A DNA stretch of 64,000 nucleotides, from assembly GCA_007570785.1 (NCBI GenBank), contig ML662479.1, forward strand, positions 227,670 to 291,669, in the 5' to 3' direction. Below, piece by piece: positions 1 through 10,237 of the stretch (position 1 is the stretch's first letter; the number at the start of each line of letters is the position of its first letter). The translations under genes and the position numbers were made by a program. A model generated the notes under the pieces. The model did no database searches. It had not been told where the DNA came from and worked only from the letters and a program-made list of their open reading frames with translations. The stretch comes from Antilocapra americana. Lineage: Eukaryota > Chordata > Mammalia > Artiodactyla > Antilocapridae.

Positions 1-188
1 GCGGGACCTCCAGCCTCAAATGCTGGTCTGAGGCCGGCGCCCAGGGTGGTCAGCAGGCCTCGGACCTGCGAGGCCTCGGAGAAGAGCCGTACCCTGGTGG
101 CTCCAGCATCCAGCCGCAGGCTTCACCAGAGAAGGCTCTCGCTGGGCTGGTGGGTTAGTTCACAGTGACGCCACCTCTGACCCTACAG

Positions 189-2877
189 GCCTTGCTGCCC
201 GTCCTGGCAAAGAGGGGCATCGTCCCCAACCTGCAGACATTCTGTAGCCTGGCCATTGGGTGTCGCAGGCCGGAAGATGGCCTGCAGCTGCTCTCGGACA
301 TGAGGGTGAGTGGGCCCCGGGGTGGGTGAGGGTGGGGGGCGTGGGGGCCTCCTGAACCCCCTAGGCTTCTGTACTCAGGGTAAACTGTGGGGAGCAGGGC
401 AGGGAGAGTGGGGTCTCAAGCTTCAGGTGAGAAGGGTCATTGGTCCAGTTTGGGAGAAAGGAGACCGTGGTGAGGGCCTGAGAGCCAGGGGTGTTATCAC
501 TGAGGTGGTGGCCGTGGGGTGAGACTGAGGGGAGGGGATGGCTCTTAGTCCCCACCCTCTAGGGGCATGGAGGCCATGATGGGAGCAGGAGGGGCCAGAA
601 TTCTAGGGGGACAGGTGTGCAGTGAACCCCCAGGAGGCATCTGCCCATGGTTTACTGCCTGAGTGCGTTGATCTCTGAGAACAGCCCTCTGCTTTCTCTC
701 CAAGTTCTTCAGGGCTGAGAGGGCAGGGCCTTCAGCTACCTGGGGTGGACCCAGGTGGGGCGTGTGGAGTTGGGGTACAGCCTGTTGTTGCTGCAAGGTC
801 CTGCCCTTTCGCCCTGGGGGCTGGTCTGCAGAGCCGGCCTGGGCGGCAGGGCAGCTCCCCAAGCCTGACAAGCCCCACAGGGCCACGCTCTCCCAACCAC
901 CGCCATCCTCCCGCTGAATGTTCCAGGAATCCGAGATGACCCCCAACGCCCACATCTACAGCACCCTCATCAACGCGGCCGTCAAGAAGCTGGACTATGC
1001 CTATCTCATCGACATCCTGAAGGACATGAGGCGGAACAGAGTTCCCGTGAACGAAGTGGTCATCCGCCAGCTGGAGTTTGCGGCCCAGTACCCGCCCAGC
1101 TTTGACCGGGTGAGCGCACCCGGCTCTGACGTGCCCATCGTCTCCCTGGCCAGCGTCGCCCTCATGCTCACCCCACCCCACCCAACCCCTTGCTGACCTC
1201 CTGGGATTGGCATCCTCTCGCTTTAAACTGTCCATGGCTTCCCTTGGGGAGACTCCCACACTCTCAGACCACAGCCAGCCAGTCCCTGTCCACGGGACTC
1301 GTCTCCCGTCAGGCCGCTCTCCCCTTGGTGCCCTGTCAGCCCCTGGCCTGTGGTCACTTCTAGACAACGCCAGCCTCTTCCATGCCTCAGGGTGCTCCCG
1401 GCAGGCCCCCTGCTCCCGCATTCCTGCTTCTCATCCCTCGGTCCCGACTCCGTCGCGTCCTCAGCGGGGCCCTGCTGGCCGCCTCCCTGCAGCACGGCTC
1501 CCATCCAACCCGTTGCACGGCCTGTACTCACACGTACTTGCGTGTGGCCCTCACCGTAAGGAGCGTGAACGCCCCAGAGGTGGGGACTGTCTGTCTTGCT
1601 TACCTGGGGCCCGGTCCCTGCCCGTCATCGGGTGCCCAGCAGACTGTTGTTCTTGAGTGAATGGGGATGGCAGGAGGGTGGTGACAGAATGTTCTGTAAC
1701 GGCCACTTGTCTCCTTGCTGTTCTGAAGGTGTCAGGCTCTGGGGTTCTGATTTTGAGGTCTGCCGCGTCAGACTGTGGCCTGAAGGGTAGGGAGCATGTC
1801 AGCCGGGACACACCAAGCCACGGGGCTGGGGTCAGGGACGGCTGTGCAGGGAGCACGCTGAGAGCTGTTGCGAAGGCTTAGTAAGAATTAGTGCGACAGC
1901 CGTGGAGGGTGTACCGGGCAGGGGGAGGGGCTGGGCATCTTTGACCGGCTGACTGTCTATAGGTTCCTCGGTTCTTAACACACTCCATAGACGAGGCTTT
2001 TGTTGGTTCTGTATGACAGAGTCTTCTGGTCCTTCCATATTGCCAAGTCCTCCATGGAGGACCCACCAGGGGTCTTCTCAGGTTCAGCCAAGAGTCACCA
2101 GTCACCACAGGCCTAAACCTTACTGCACATTCACGCTCACTCCTGACGGGGAGCTTGCTTGTTTGTGGTTCTCAGATTTTTGCTGCACGAAACTTCAGGC
2201 TCTACCCAGTGCACGGGCAGCACTGCTGAACCTTCGGAGTCAGCCGTGTACCCTCAGGTGGTGGCAGTGTTCACTTCACGCATCTTCGTCTTGTCACCTG
2301 TGTACTCCTGTCAGCTTTCTCTAGGTGTCTGCCTGGCGCACCTTGTTCCCTCTTTGCCCCTCCTCTGCTGCAGCACTGCGCATGACAGTCAGGAGGGAAG
2401 CAGTGCCTGTGCCAAGCAGGAGGTGCTCGGCCGCGGGGGCAGAGCAGTGGCACCTGGCGAGTCTAGCTTTGGGGGGCTGGGGTGCCATCTGTGGCTAGAG
2501 GGGCTCAGCAGCGCAGACTTACAGGAAGGCACTACTCTGTTGAGCAGCTTCTCTGCCCTTCTCCTTTTGACCAGCTGGAAGCAAGAACAGCTTCCCTGAG
2601 GCCTGAGCCACCTGCTGTGGCCTGGGGTCCGCTGTAGGTGGCAGGCAGCGAGTCTCATTGTGGCCCCCTGAGCCCCGTGCTTTTCCAATTACAGTACAAA
2701 GGGAAGAACACCTACTTGGAGAAGATTGATGGCTTCCGGGCTTATTATAAGCAGTGGCTGAAAGGGATGCCAGCGGAGGAAACCCCCCACCCGTGGCAGA
2801 AGTTCCAGACCAAACCCAAAGGAGACCAGCACACCATCACCGAGGCTGATATGGACAAAGGCCCTGGGGGCAGGTGA
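189..2877 (+). CDS. PTCD1: PTCD1, last three coding exons (5'-partial)
   Basis: Pentatricopeptide repeat domain 1, a mitochondrial matrix RNA-binding protein known to act on 16S rRNA, mitoribosome assembly and leucine tRNA levels. Three exons are visible: 189-305, 927-1109 and 2695-2877, each opening after a YAG acceptor (ctacag, ttccag, ttacag). The first two close on gtgagt/gtgagc donors and all junctions are phase 0. They encode the C-terminal 160 residues. The peptide starts [18 protein letters not shown], continues with [18 protein letters not shown] and [15 protein letters not shown], which have PPR helix-turn-helix periodicity, and ends in a non-repeat tail with [15 protein letters not shown] and ETPHPWQKF before TGA at 2875. 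Human PTCD1 is about 700 aa, so roughly three quarters of the gene lies off the left edge. Identity rests on recognised C-terminal sequence plus synteny with BUD31 and PDAP1. Confidence 0.95.
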
Positions 2878-3281
2878 GGAGGAGGTCCTGGGGAACCCCC
2901 AGCAGAGACAAAGTGCACAGCCTTCTCAAAGCTCTGTGGGAACCCCGAGAGTCCCCTTCACACGAAGGACACTGACTGTGCTGGGGCAGCTGCGAGCGCG
3001 AAGGAGAGTCCAGGGTCCGAGCGCCAGCTCAGGCATCTGTCTGAGGACAGACCCTGGCCCAGGTGCCCAGCGAGCTCATGGCAAGTGCCAGCGCAGCCTG
3101 GGCCACCTTGGTGCGTCGTCTCAGGCCACCCCGTCTGAGGGTCTCACGGCACCGACAAGGTGGAGTCGGGATCGAGTCCTGAGGGCGACTAGTCCCCGGG
3201 GCCTGGTGCCGCCCCCCCTGGGTGCCAGAGTGCTGGCTCTGAGGAAGAAGGGACGCAGAGCCCAAAAGGTTGAGAAGATGT
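2878..3281. other. Shared 3' space between convergent PTCD1 and BUD31
   Basis: 404 bases separate the PTCD1 stop codon (+) from the BUD31 poly(A) hexamer (-). I find no AATAAA or ATTAAA on the plus strand from 2878 to about 4100. The PTCD1 mRNA therefore either uses a variant hexamer here or runs into the BUD31 3' UTR and last exon as an antisense overlap. Confidence 0.5.
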
Positions 3282-3287
3282 TTTATT
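3282..3287 (-). terminator. BUD31: BUD31 poly(A) signal AATAAA
   Basis: TTTATT on the plus strand reads AATAAA on the minus strand, 167 nt after the BUD31 stop codon. This implies a compact 3' UTR of about 190 nt. Confidence 0.8.
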
Positions 3288-3453
3288 TCTACAAATCACA
3301 GCTGATGAACACCAAAGCTTTCCCACAGAGACCATGCTCCTAATCGGGCCTGGGGACCCCTCTGAAGAAGAGCTGCTCCCAGGAAAGGGTGGCGTGACGG
3401 GTGGAGTCCTGCGCGGCCCAGAGACCAGGGTGGGTGGAGGTCCGGCCCGATGC

Positions 3454-6400
3454 TCAGCCGGAGCAGCCCCGGCAGCCGCAGTGCGTGCACTCGATGATCC
3501 GGCCCTGCAGAGAGAGGACCCCTGAGACCCCGTGCCCACAGGCGGGACCCCCCCTGAGGGAGGCGTGGCCACGGGACACCCACTCCCCAGGGACCCTCCT
3601 CAGAAACCCTCTGTGATGATGCAGGATGGGGAAAATCTGGTTCCCTCGTAAAGATGGGACTAGCTACTGTTGACAGTTACATCTCTATGTGGATTTAACT
3701 TATACAAATTCAGTGTACAGACTTGCTCCCAAAAAGAAAAAAAAACCTGCGCGATTCCTGTTATTCTGCGAAGCGAGCACGACACACCCGTCACCGGGCT
3801 GGGGGCGGCAGTGCTGCTGCTCCTGGCTCAGTGCCGGGGGCCTCCCGCTCTCCTCTGGGCTGCGGAACTTTCTAGTAGGGGCGTGGGGAGAGGGGCAGGG
3901 TGTCCTTGAATCTGTATGGTGGTAGGACAGTTGTACCCTGGGCCAGGTGTGTGGTCTAGTGTCCGGCCAGGGGCCTGCCCAGTTACAGAAAAGGGGTTTA
4001 TTCTCTTTTTCCCTCTTTTTTGGAGAAGCAAGTCTGGTCTAAGGAAACAAGATCCAGTGGTGAAACTCAACTAAATCTGTTCTGGACACCGCACCGTGAG
4101 GCTCTCAGCAGAGCAGGGGCTCCTGCTGCTCTGCCCGCCCCCTCCAGACCAGCACAGAGCCTCCCTCAGAAGGCAGCCTGTGTTTGCCCTCCACTGCTCT
4201 GCACGCCCATCCTGAGCTTCCGGAGGACTCGGGGGAACAGACCTGCCTGCTGAGCTGAAGCCCGTGGGCCAGAGCCAAGGCTGTCCACCAAGCTAACCAG
4301 TGCTGCAGCCTGAAGGGGCCATGAGAAAGAAGGCACCTGGCCTGACCTCGCTCGCAGGCAGCCAAGGGGCTGTACTCACAGGCCGTAACGGCCCAGTGAC
4401 CCTCCTCTGCTCCTGCTGCCGCTCCCCTTCAGGGGCACCTGCGCACTGAGCGCACCACTGCATGCCCAGCACCGTTTCCTAGCTGCCCCGAGAGTTCTGG
4501 CGCAAAATGCAGTGAGGCTCAAGTTGAAGTGTCACTGGGAGCAACAGGAGGCCGGCAAAAAAGGGGGACGAACCCCTGCTGCCTGGCCCACCCTCCCCTG
4601 GCTTAGCCTTCCCAGCCACGCTGGGCTGGGAGTTATCACCTGCATTTCCTGTGTGAGGACAGGAACCACGAACTTGCCTGGCACGGATCCCTGACCAGAG
4701 GGGCTCCCTCCCAGGGGGAGGGCCAGCAGAACACCCAGCCACAGGACAGAACATAAAACCCATTGTGGTCAGCTAGGTCAGCTAAACTGCGTACGCTAGC
4801 ATCACACTCAATTGTCAGACAGGAGGGGGGTGGCATTACCACTTCCAGCTTGCTTTTGGGGACCCGGCAGATGCAGTTTGTCCCAAAATTGGTGTCCCGT
4901 GTCTGAATGCAGCGCAGGCAGCATAGGTTCTCGTAGCCTTGCTTTTTCCATTTTGCAATCAGGTTTTTATCTGCATAGCCTTCTTTAATACAGTACTCAT
5001 ACAGTTCTGCAAAAAGACAGGGAAAGGCCATCAGACCACATTTCAACAAAGCTCTGTGGCCCACAGTCCACTACTGCCCACCCTGAGAAAGAGTATTTAG
5101 TCAACATTGGTCCCCTTTCGCTTTTTGGAAACAGGAAACATCATGATACTTGCTGAGGTTTCAAGAATTACTTAAATTGGACAGCCACTCAAGCTGGAAA
5201 GGCCAAGAGAACATTCGGCCAGTTACCTCTGCTTATGGCTTTCCGCTTGTAGAAGAGGTCAAAGATGTAGCGGGTTTTCTGGTGATGGATCCTGAAGATG
5301 GGCCACAGAGATTCCACTTTCCTCTTTCCCTCATGAGGTTCTGTCTCAGCTGCAGAGAAAACACGGGTGTTTGCTTTGTTTTGGAGAGTAGGGTTAGTCA
5401 GCACAGGATATAGTATTATTGTTCTATAACAGGATTTATAATTCAGCTCAATAAACAGGATTCTGTGATCTAAGCCAAAGGCAGGTACGAGGATTCAGCA
5501 ATACCGCTGTGGGTGAGAGCATGCTCCGGGTACCCAGTGTACAGCAGTGAACAAGACAGACCACAGAGCCATGATCTGGGGAGGAGGTAGGGGTAGCTGC
5601 CACAGAGAAGAAGGAAGCATGGAAGGGGATGGTGAGTCTAGTGTGGAAAGCCACGTGGCCGGGTGGGATGACCGAGGGAGGTGGCAGTGGGGACCACAGA
5701 GCGCCTCAGGCCTGGCTGTCCTGGAAGTAGAACCTTTCCATGCTGTGGTGGTGGTGGTGGTTAGTCGCTCAATCATGTCAAACTCTGTGACCCCATGGAC
5801 TGTAGCCCACTGAGCTCCTCTGTCCATGGGATTCTCCAGGCGAGAACACTGGAGTGGGCTGCCATGGCCTCCTAGGGGATCTTCCTGACCCGGGTGGAAC
5901 CCACATCTCCTGCACTGCAGGCGGACTCTACCGCTGAGCCACCAGGGAAGCTCCTGTGCTTGGAGTTGTCTCTTAGGTTTTAGTCACAGCATTTCTCTTT
6001 GGACCCGTTTTGACAAGGTCATGTGAACATTTCTGGGCATCATTTTGGACAGGTCCACACACAGTGGAAGGCGGCCTGCAGTGGGGAGGCCTGAGAAGAG
6101 ACTGGGGTAGGGACGTCGTGGCGCAGGGCAGACCCAGGTTTCTGCCTCTCAGTTATCGCTCCAAATGGCCTATTAACTCCAGAACCTGAGCAACAATCCT
6201 TTAAAGTGCCACTCTTAAAAAGTCTAAATACATATTCATTACTCAAGTACTGATTATGCTTGACTTTCAACTAGTTTAAAGTACTTGTAAAAACAGTTTT
6301 TTTACAAGTCCTGGTTACAGTCTACAGAGATAGTGCCTGTACTTCTCAGTCACCCATAAAACCCCCACCACACCCCTCTCTGTTCCTCAGTCCCTATAAT

Positions 6401-8127
6401 CAGGCTCTTTTTGTTTGGGGACTTCTAGGGTAATAGTGGCTGTACAAAAACTTGAGTAGTAAGCTAGGAGATATACAAAGAGCTGGGCAGTTGTGCTGAG
6501 CTAGGAAATAGCAGGGACAAACTAAAAGAGAAAACAGCAATTTTCCTTTCTAAGGTAACAGTGCCAACTGCTTTCAACAAGTGTGAGTTTTTCTATAGAA
6601 CAACTCAGATCAGAAGGACAGGCCAGCAGTGCCACCAGCTTTGGTCCTCTGTGGTCTCAGAGTGTGGCTGCAAATCCCAAAGGCAAAACCTGAGTTGAAG
6701 GCAACAAACTGGAGGCTGGCAGTCCCTGCAGGCCGGGAGGCAGGCTTTGGTTCCCCCACAGATGCTTTTTTTTAGGTTTGAATGTCAAATTGGAAGAGTT
6801 CGCACAGAAAAGCTGGATTTCTGGCTCATTTTGGGGGGAAAAAGCAAATCTGGAAAAGCTGAGGCTGCATCTGACATGGCAGAAAGGGCCCTGGGTGGGG
6901 AGCAGCTTCTGCCCACCCCAGAGCTTGCTGCTGTCCCCAACACTGAATCAGCTCTGCCACTACCTGCCATCCACTCTTTTTCTTTAGAGTGGAAGTGAAA
7001 GCAACAGGAAACAGGGGCTTAAAACCTGCATATCAAAAATGGGAAAGCTGAGAAGAACGAGATGGTTAAAGAACACTTTTGACAGTAAAGAACATCTTAT
7101 CCATCTAAATGCTCTCCCTTCAAGAAGTCATCCCTTAAAAAGAGGTTTATTTCTAAGGACTCACAAATTATCTTTTCTATTACAACAATCTCCCAGTTCT
7201 GGGTATTTAATAGAAGTTACCTGATATACTCAGCTTCCAAAAAAGGAAGCAAAGTTAACACCCACTTACTAATTATTGCTGAAGGGATGACTTCAGAATA
7301 ATAACGGTTAATTACCAAAAACCTTTAAGAAAAAAAGATTGTTTTAAAAAGCAGTTCAGTAAGTAGTTAATACTGTGACAGGGCCAACAGGAGAGGAGTA
7401 TGGCGGAGGATGAGGTGGTTGGATGGCATCACTGACTCAGTGGACGTGAATTTGAGCAAACTCTGGGAGACAGTGAAGCCCAGTGTGCTGCAGTCCCTGG
7501 GGTCACAAAGAGTAGGACACGACTTAGGGACTGAACAACAGGGCCAACAATGCTTGTGGCTTCAGGTTAAATTTCCCCAAATTGCACACTACACTGATAC
7601 ACAAAGTACAGGATCACATAACAGGGGGAAGTGAAACCTGTGCATTCCGAACAACTGGTAGATGATGCAAAAACAAAGTAATGATGAAAACAAACCCACA
7701 AGAAAAATCCAAATACAAACATTTAAGAAAATTTGGAGTGAAAACAGGATTTTCCAAGTAAATATATTTTGTATGATTTTAAATATACTTCTACCAGTTA
7801 AATAATTCTAAGACTATTTGATCTCTACTCCCTAAAGGTTTTATATACTCAAAAATATTTTTGAGGACCTCCTCATTTGTATTATCTTACTTTCTGGCAT
7901 TGATGGTGTTCCTATCAGTTAAAAAGCAAACAAAGCACGTCATGTCAGGCGGCCTTGGTGGTGCAGCCTGTCTCTTCCCATTTATCCTTGGGACACAAAA
8001 CACAGCCCATTCAGATAGAACTCCCCAACTCACCTTCTCTCATTTTTTGATCTAATTCATCCAGTGTTGGCTCGATCAACTCCCACCCATCTGGGGGAGC
8101 TTTCCGGCTTCTTTTGACTTTAGGCAT
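3454..8127 (-). CDS. BUD31: BUD31, G10-family spliceosomal protein, complete CDS
   Basis: Homolog of yeast Bud31/Cwc14, a small nuclear protein of the catalytically activated spliceosome (NTC-related group). Coding exons in transcript order are 8127-8034, 5349-5227, 5006-4840 and 3504-3454, totalling 435 nt (144 aa plus TGA), the length known for mammalian BUD31. Intron phases are 1, 1 and 0, with donors gtgag, gtaac and gtaat and acceptors ending cag. The N-terminus [11 protein letters not shown] is basic and NLS-like. The centre contains the [20 protein letters not shown] block. The C-terminus is cysteine-rich (Cys101, 102, 105, 117, 119, 134, 137, 139, 142), matching the family's zinc-cluster fold and ending CGCRGCSG. 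No break is seen. The ATG is preceded by a 5' UTR exon portion whose acceptor is either cccccacag or tttttgcag near 8150. The gene is head-to-head with PDAP1. Confidence 0.97.
5757..5954 (-). mobile_element. Bov-tA SINE
   Basis: In a BUD31 intron. Plus strand runs from GGTTAGTCGCTCAATCATGT to GAGCCACCAGGGAAGCTCC, the reverse complement of the tRNA-headed element. A short (GTG)n/(TGG)n run at 5742-5760 abuts its tail. Confidence 0.9.
7395..7540 (+). mobile_element. BovB/BovA-derived fragment
   Basis: GGTTGGATGGCATCACTGAC, then a GGGAGACAGTGAAG block and the tail AGAGTAGGACACGACTTAG match the BovB 3' end. Lies in a BUD31 intron. Confidence 0.85.
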
Positions 8128-8214
8128 TTTTTCCCCAGAAGATGGTCTGCAAAAATCTGTGGGGGAAAAAAATGAATTGGTTTCTGAGCCTCAGATCCCC
8201 AGAGGACTTCACAA

Positions 8215-8350
8215 CTCTGGTGCACATTCATATCCATAAATCTGTTTCCTCATCTGTGTAACAGGGAGAATCTATTTATGGGGCCATGTGGGGACTTGAT
8301 TATATGTAACTATGTAACGGTGCTTGGTATTTAATGTATGCTTAGTAGTT
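8215..8350 (+). mobile_element. MIR SINE relic
   Basis: CTGTTTCCTCATCTGTGTAA and a following GGTGCTTGGTATTTAATGTA fit the MIR 3' half, in the first BUD31 intron. Confidence 0.55.
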
Positions 8351-8811
8351 CTGCTATTACATACAAAGAATAAGACACACACTGTCCCTGAGAAGGCAAT
8401 ATTCTAGCAAGGAAATGCAAAGTGGAAAAGGAATTACAACACAGTTTGAGGGAGACTGATTGGGAGAGCAAAGAAGATGAGTGTTTAAAGAGGAAAAAGA
8501 GTGAAACCAAAGTACCTTAGGGTGTGTTTCCCAAGAGTATAAAGAAAGATCTCAGGTCTCTTCAGTTACAGGCTCGGATTCTTGTCCAGCTGTGACTTTG
8601 GAGAGGTCACATTCCCTTTCTGGTCCTCAATCTTGTCTACAAGGTGAGGATAGTGTATTAACTGGATTGCCAAGATCTCTCTTAAACCCAACAAACATAC
8701 TATATAAAGGAAGTCATGAAAGCCCAAACAACAGACCTACCCAAATCTACATAGCAAGTCATTTTTCAAACCGCAAGACATTTCATAGCTAGCAAAGAAC
8801 TCAGGGTGGGA

Positions 8812-8975
8812 CTTCCCTGGTGGTCCAGTTGCTAAGACTCTGAGCTGCCAAAGCAGGGGCCTTGGGTTCCATCCCTGGTCAGGGAACTAGTTCCCACATG
8901 CCGCAATTAAGACTTTGCATGCCTCAACGAAGACCCGGTGCAGTCAAATAAATATTTTAAAAATATTTTTTAAAA
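8812..8975 (+). mobile_element. CHR-type tRNA SINE
   Basis: Starts GGGACTTCCCTGGTGGTCC, has the B-box GGTTCCATCCCTGGTCAGG and ends in an A/T-rich tail (AAATAAATATTTT). Confidence 0.85.
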
Positions 8976-9806
8976 TACACTAAAAGAGAACTCACGTTAA
9001 TTATCTTTAAGCAGGGCAGACTCCTCCTTTCCCACGCTCACTCAGTTCCTCCCTCCTGATATGTTTACGAAGCCCCGCCCTCTTCGCCCCGTTAGGTGAA
9101 TTCTCAGTAAAAACAACCTTACAGAAGCTCAAACTCAGGGTCGCACAGAGCTGGCAACTGGCAGAGTTTGACTCATCGGGGGCTCCTGACTCCCAAATCT
9201 GAGGTCTTTACACTTGTCTCCCTTGCTCCGAAGCGAGAGACGAGTGGAATCTGGTCCCTGTCCCAAGGAGCACGGGCTGGGAGGACAAAGATAAGGGAAT
9301 GACCACTCTGCTAACTATAGACACACGGAGAGTCGAGGACCTGGCCCAGTTTGGGAGTCAGTGGAGGCCTCCCATGGGAGTTAACAGCTAAGAAGCAACC
9401 TGGTCAGGAAGAAAGAGATGTGGGGCGGCGTTAGAGAGGCGGTAGCGCTCGGGAGGGGTGGCGAGCGGAAAGGCGTTCAGAAGAAGCGAGTGAAGACGCT
9501 ACAGCCCGGGCTGTAAAAAGGCTCAGGGAGACTACGGCATCTGAACCGGGATTACAAGGAAAAGCAACATTCAGACAACAAACAGTAAGGGCGGGGAAGC
9601 CTAGAAGCAAGGAAACCCCCACATTTCCCATCCCCTCCGCGGAACCAGCAAGACGCCGCCTAGTCTCGGGAACTCACTTCGACCTTCGGGTCCAGAGGCC
9701 CGAACCTGTCCCGGTTTGGCTGTTCAGATCGCCCTCTGGGCCCACGCAGACGTCCGACCCCTGGCCCCCAGCCGTCACCAAGGCCCTAGGGAGGGGAAAC
9801 ACTCAC

Positions 9807-9960
9807 TCGGCCCTCCGCCGCCGCGGCTTCCCCGAGTGTCTCATCACGAAGGGGTCCTCGCGGAGCCCCGCCCCACGGCGGCGCGGGCCCTCCCTTAGGT
9901 GTCCGCAGCGCTGCCTGTGGAGAATTCCAGCGCCGCCGTCCCCGCTCGGCCGCACTTCCC
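9807..9960 (-). other. BUD31: Candidate BUD31 non-coding first exon
   Basis: On the minus strand a GC-rich segment ends at 9807 with a good donor (CGA|gtgagtg). A second plausible donor (CGAA|gtgagttcc) lies near 9672. The BUD31 ATG sits in exon 2, so a 5' UTR exon in this CpG island is expected. The transcription start is not visible, so the upstream limit is arbitrary. Confidence 0.4.
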
Positions 9961-10191
9961 GGCGGGGTGGCGGGCGGGCTCCCGCGCCTCCCGCGGCGGG
10001 GGCCCGGAGGGGCTCTGTTGCCCAGCAGCGCGCGGACGAGCCTGCGCTCAGGCGGTGCGCGGGACAGCCCGGCCTCCCTGAGGGCCCCGGTCCTCGCGGC
10101 GGCGGCGAGCTGAGAGGGGACTGGGGGGCGGGGCGGGAACGGGCCGGGCGGAAGAAGTCGAGCCTGAGGAACTTCCGGTTCCGGTGTCAGC

Positions 10192-10198
<7 letters not shown>

Positions 10199-10228
<30 letters not shown>
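10199..10228 (+). repeat. (GCC)10 trinucleotide repeat in PDAP1 5' UTR
   Basis: Ten uninterrupted GCC units end nine bases before the PDAP1 ATG, so they should lie in the 5' UTR. Such tracts are often length-polymorphic and can structure the leader. Confidence 0.9.
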
Positions 10229-10230
<2 letters not shown>

Positions 10231-10237
10231 AGCCGCG

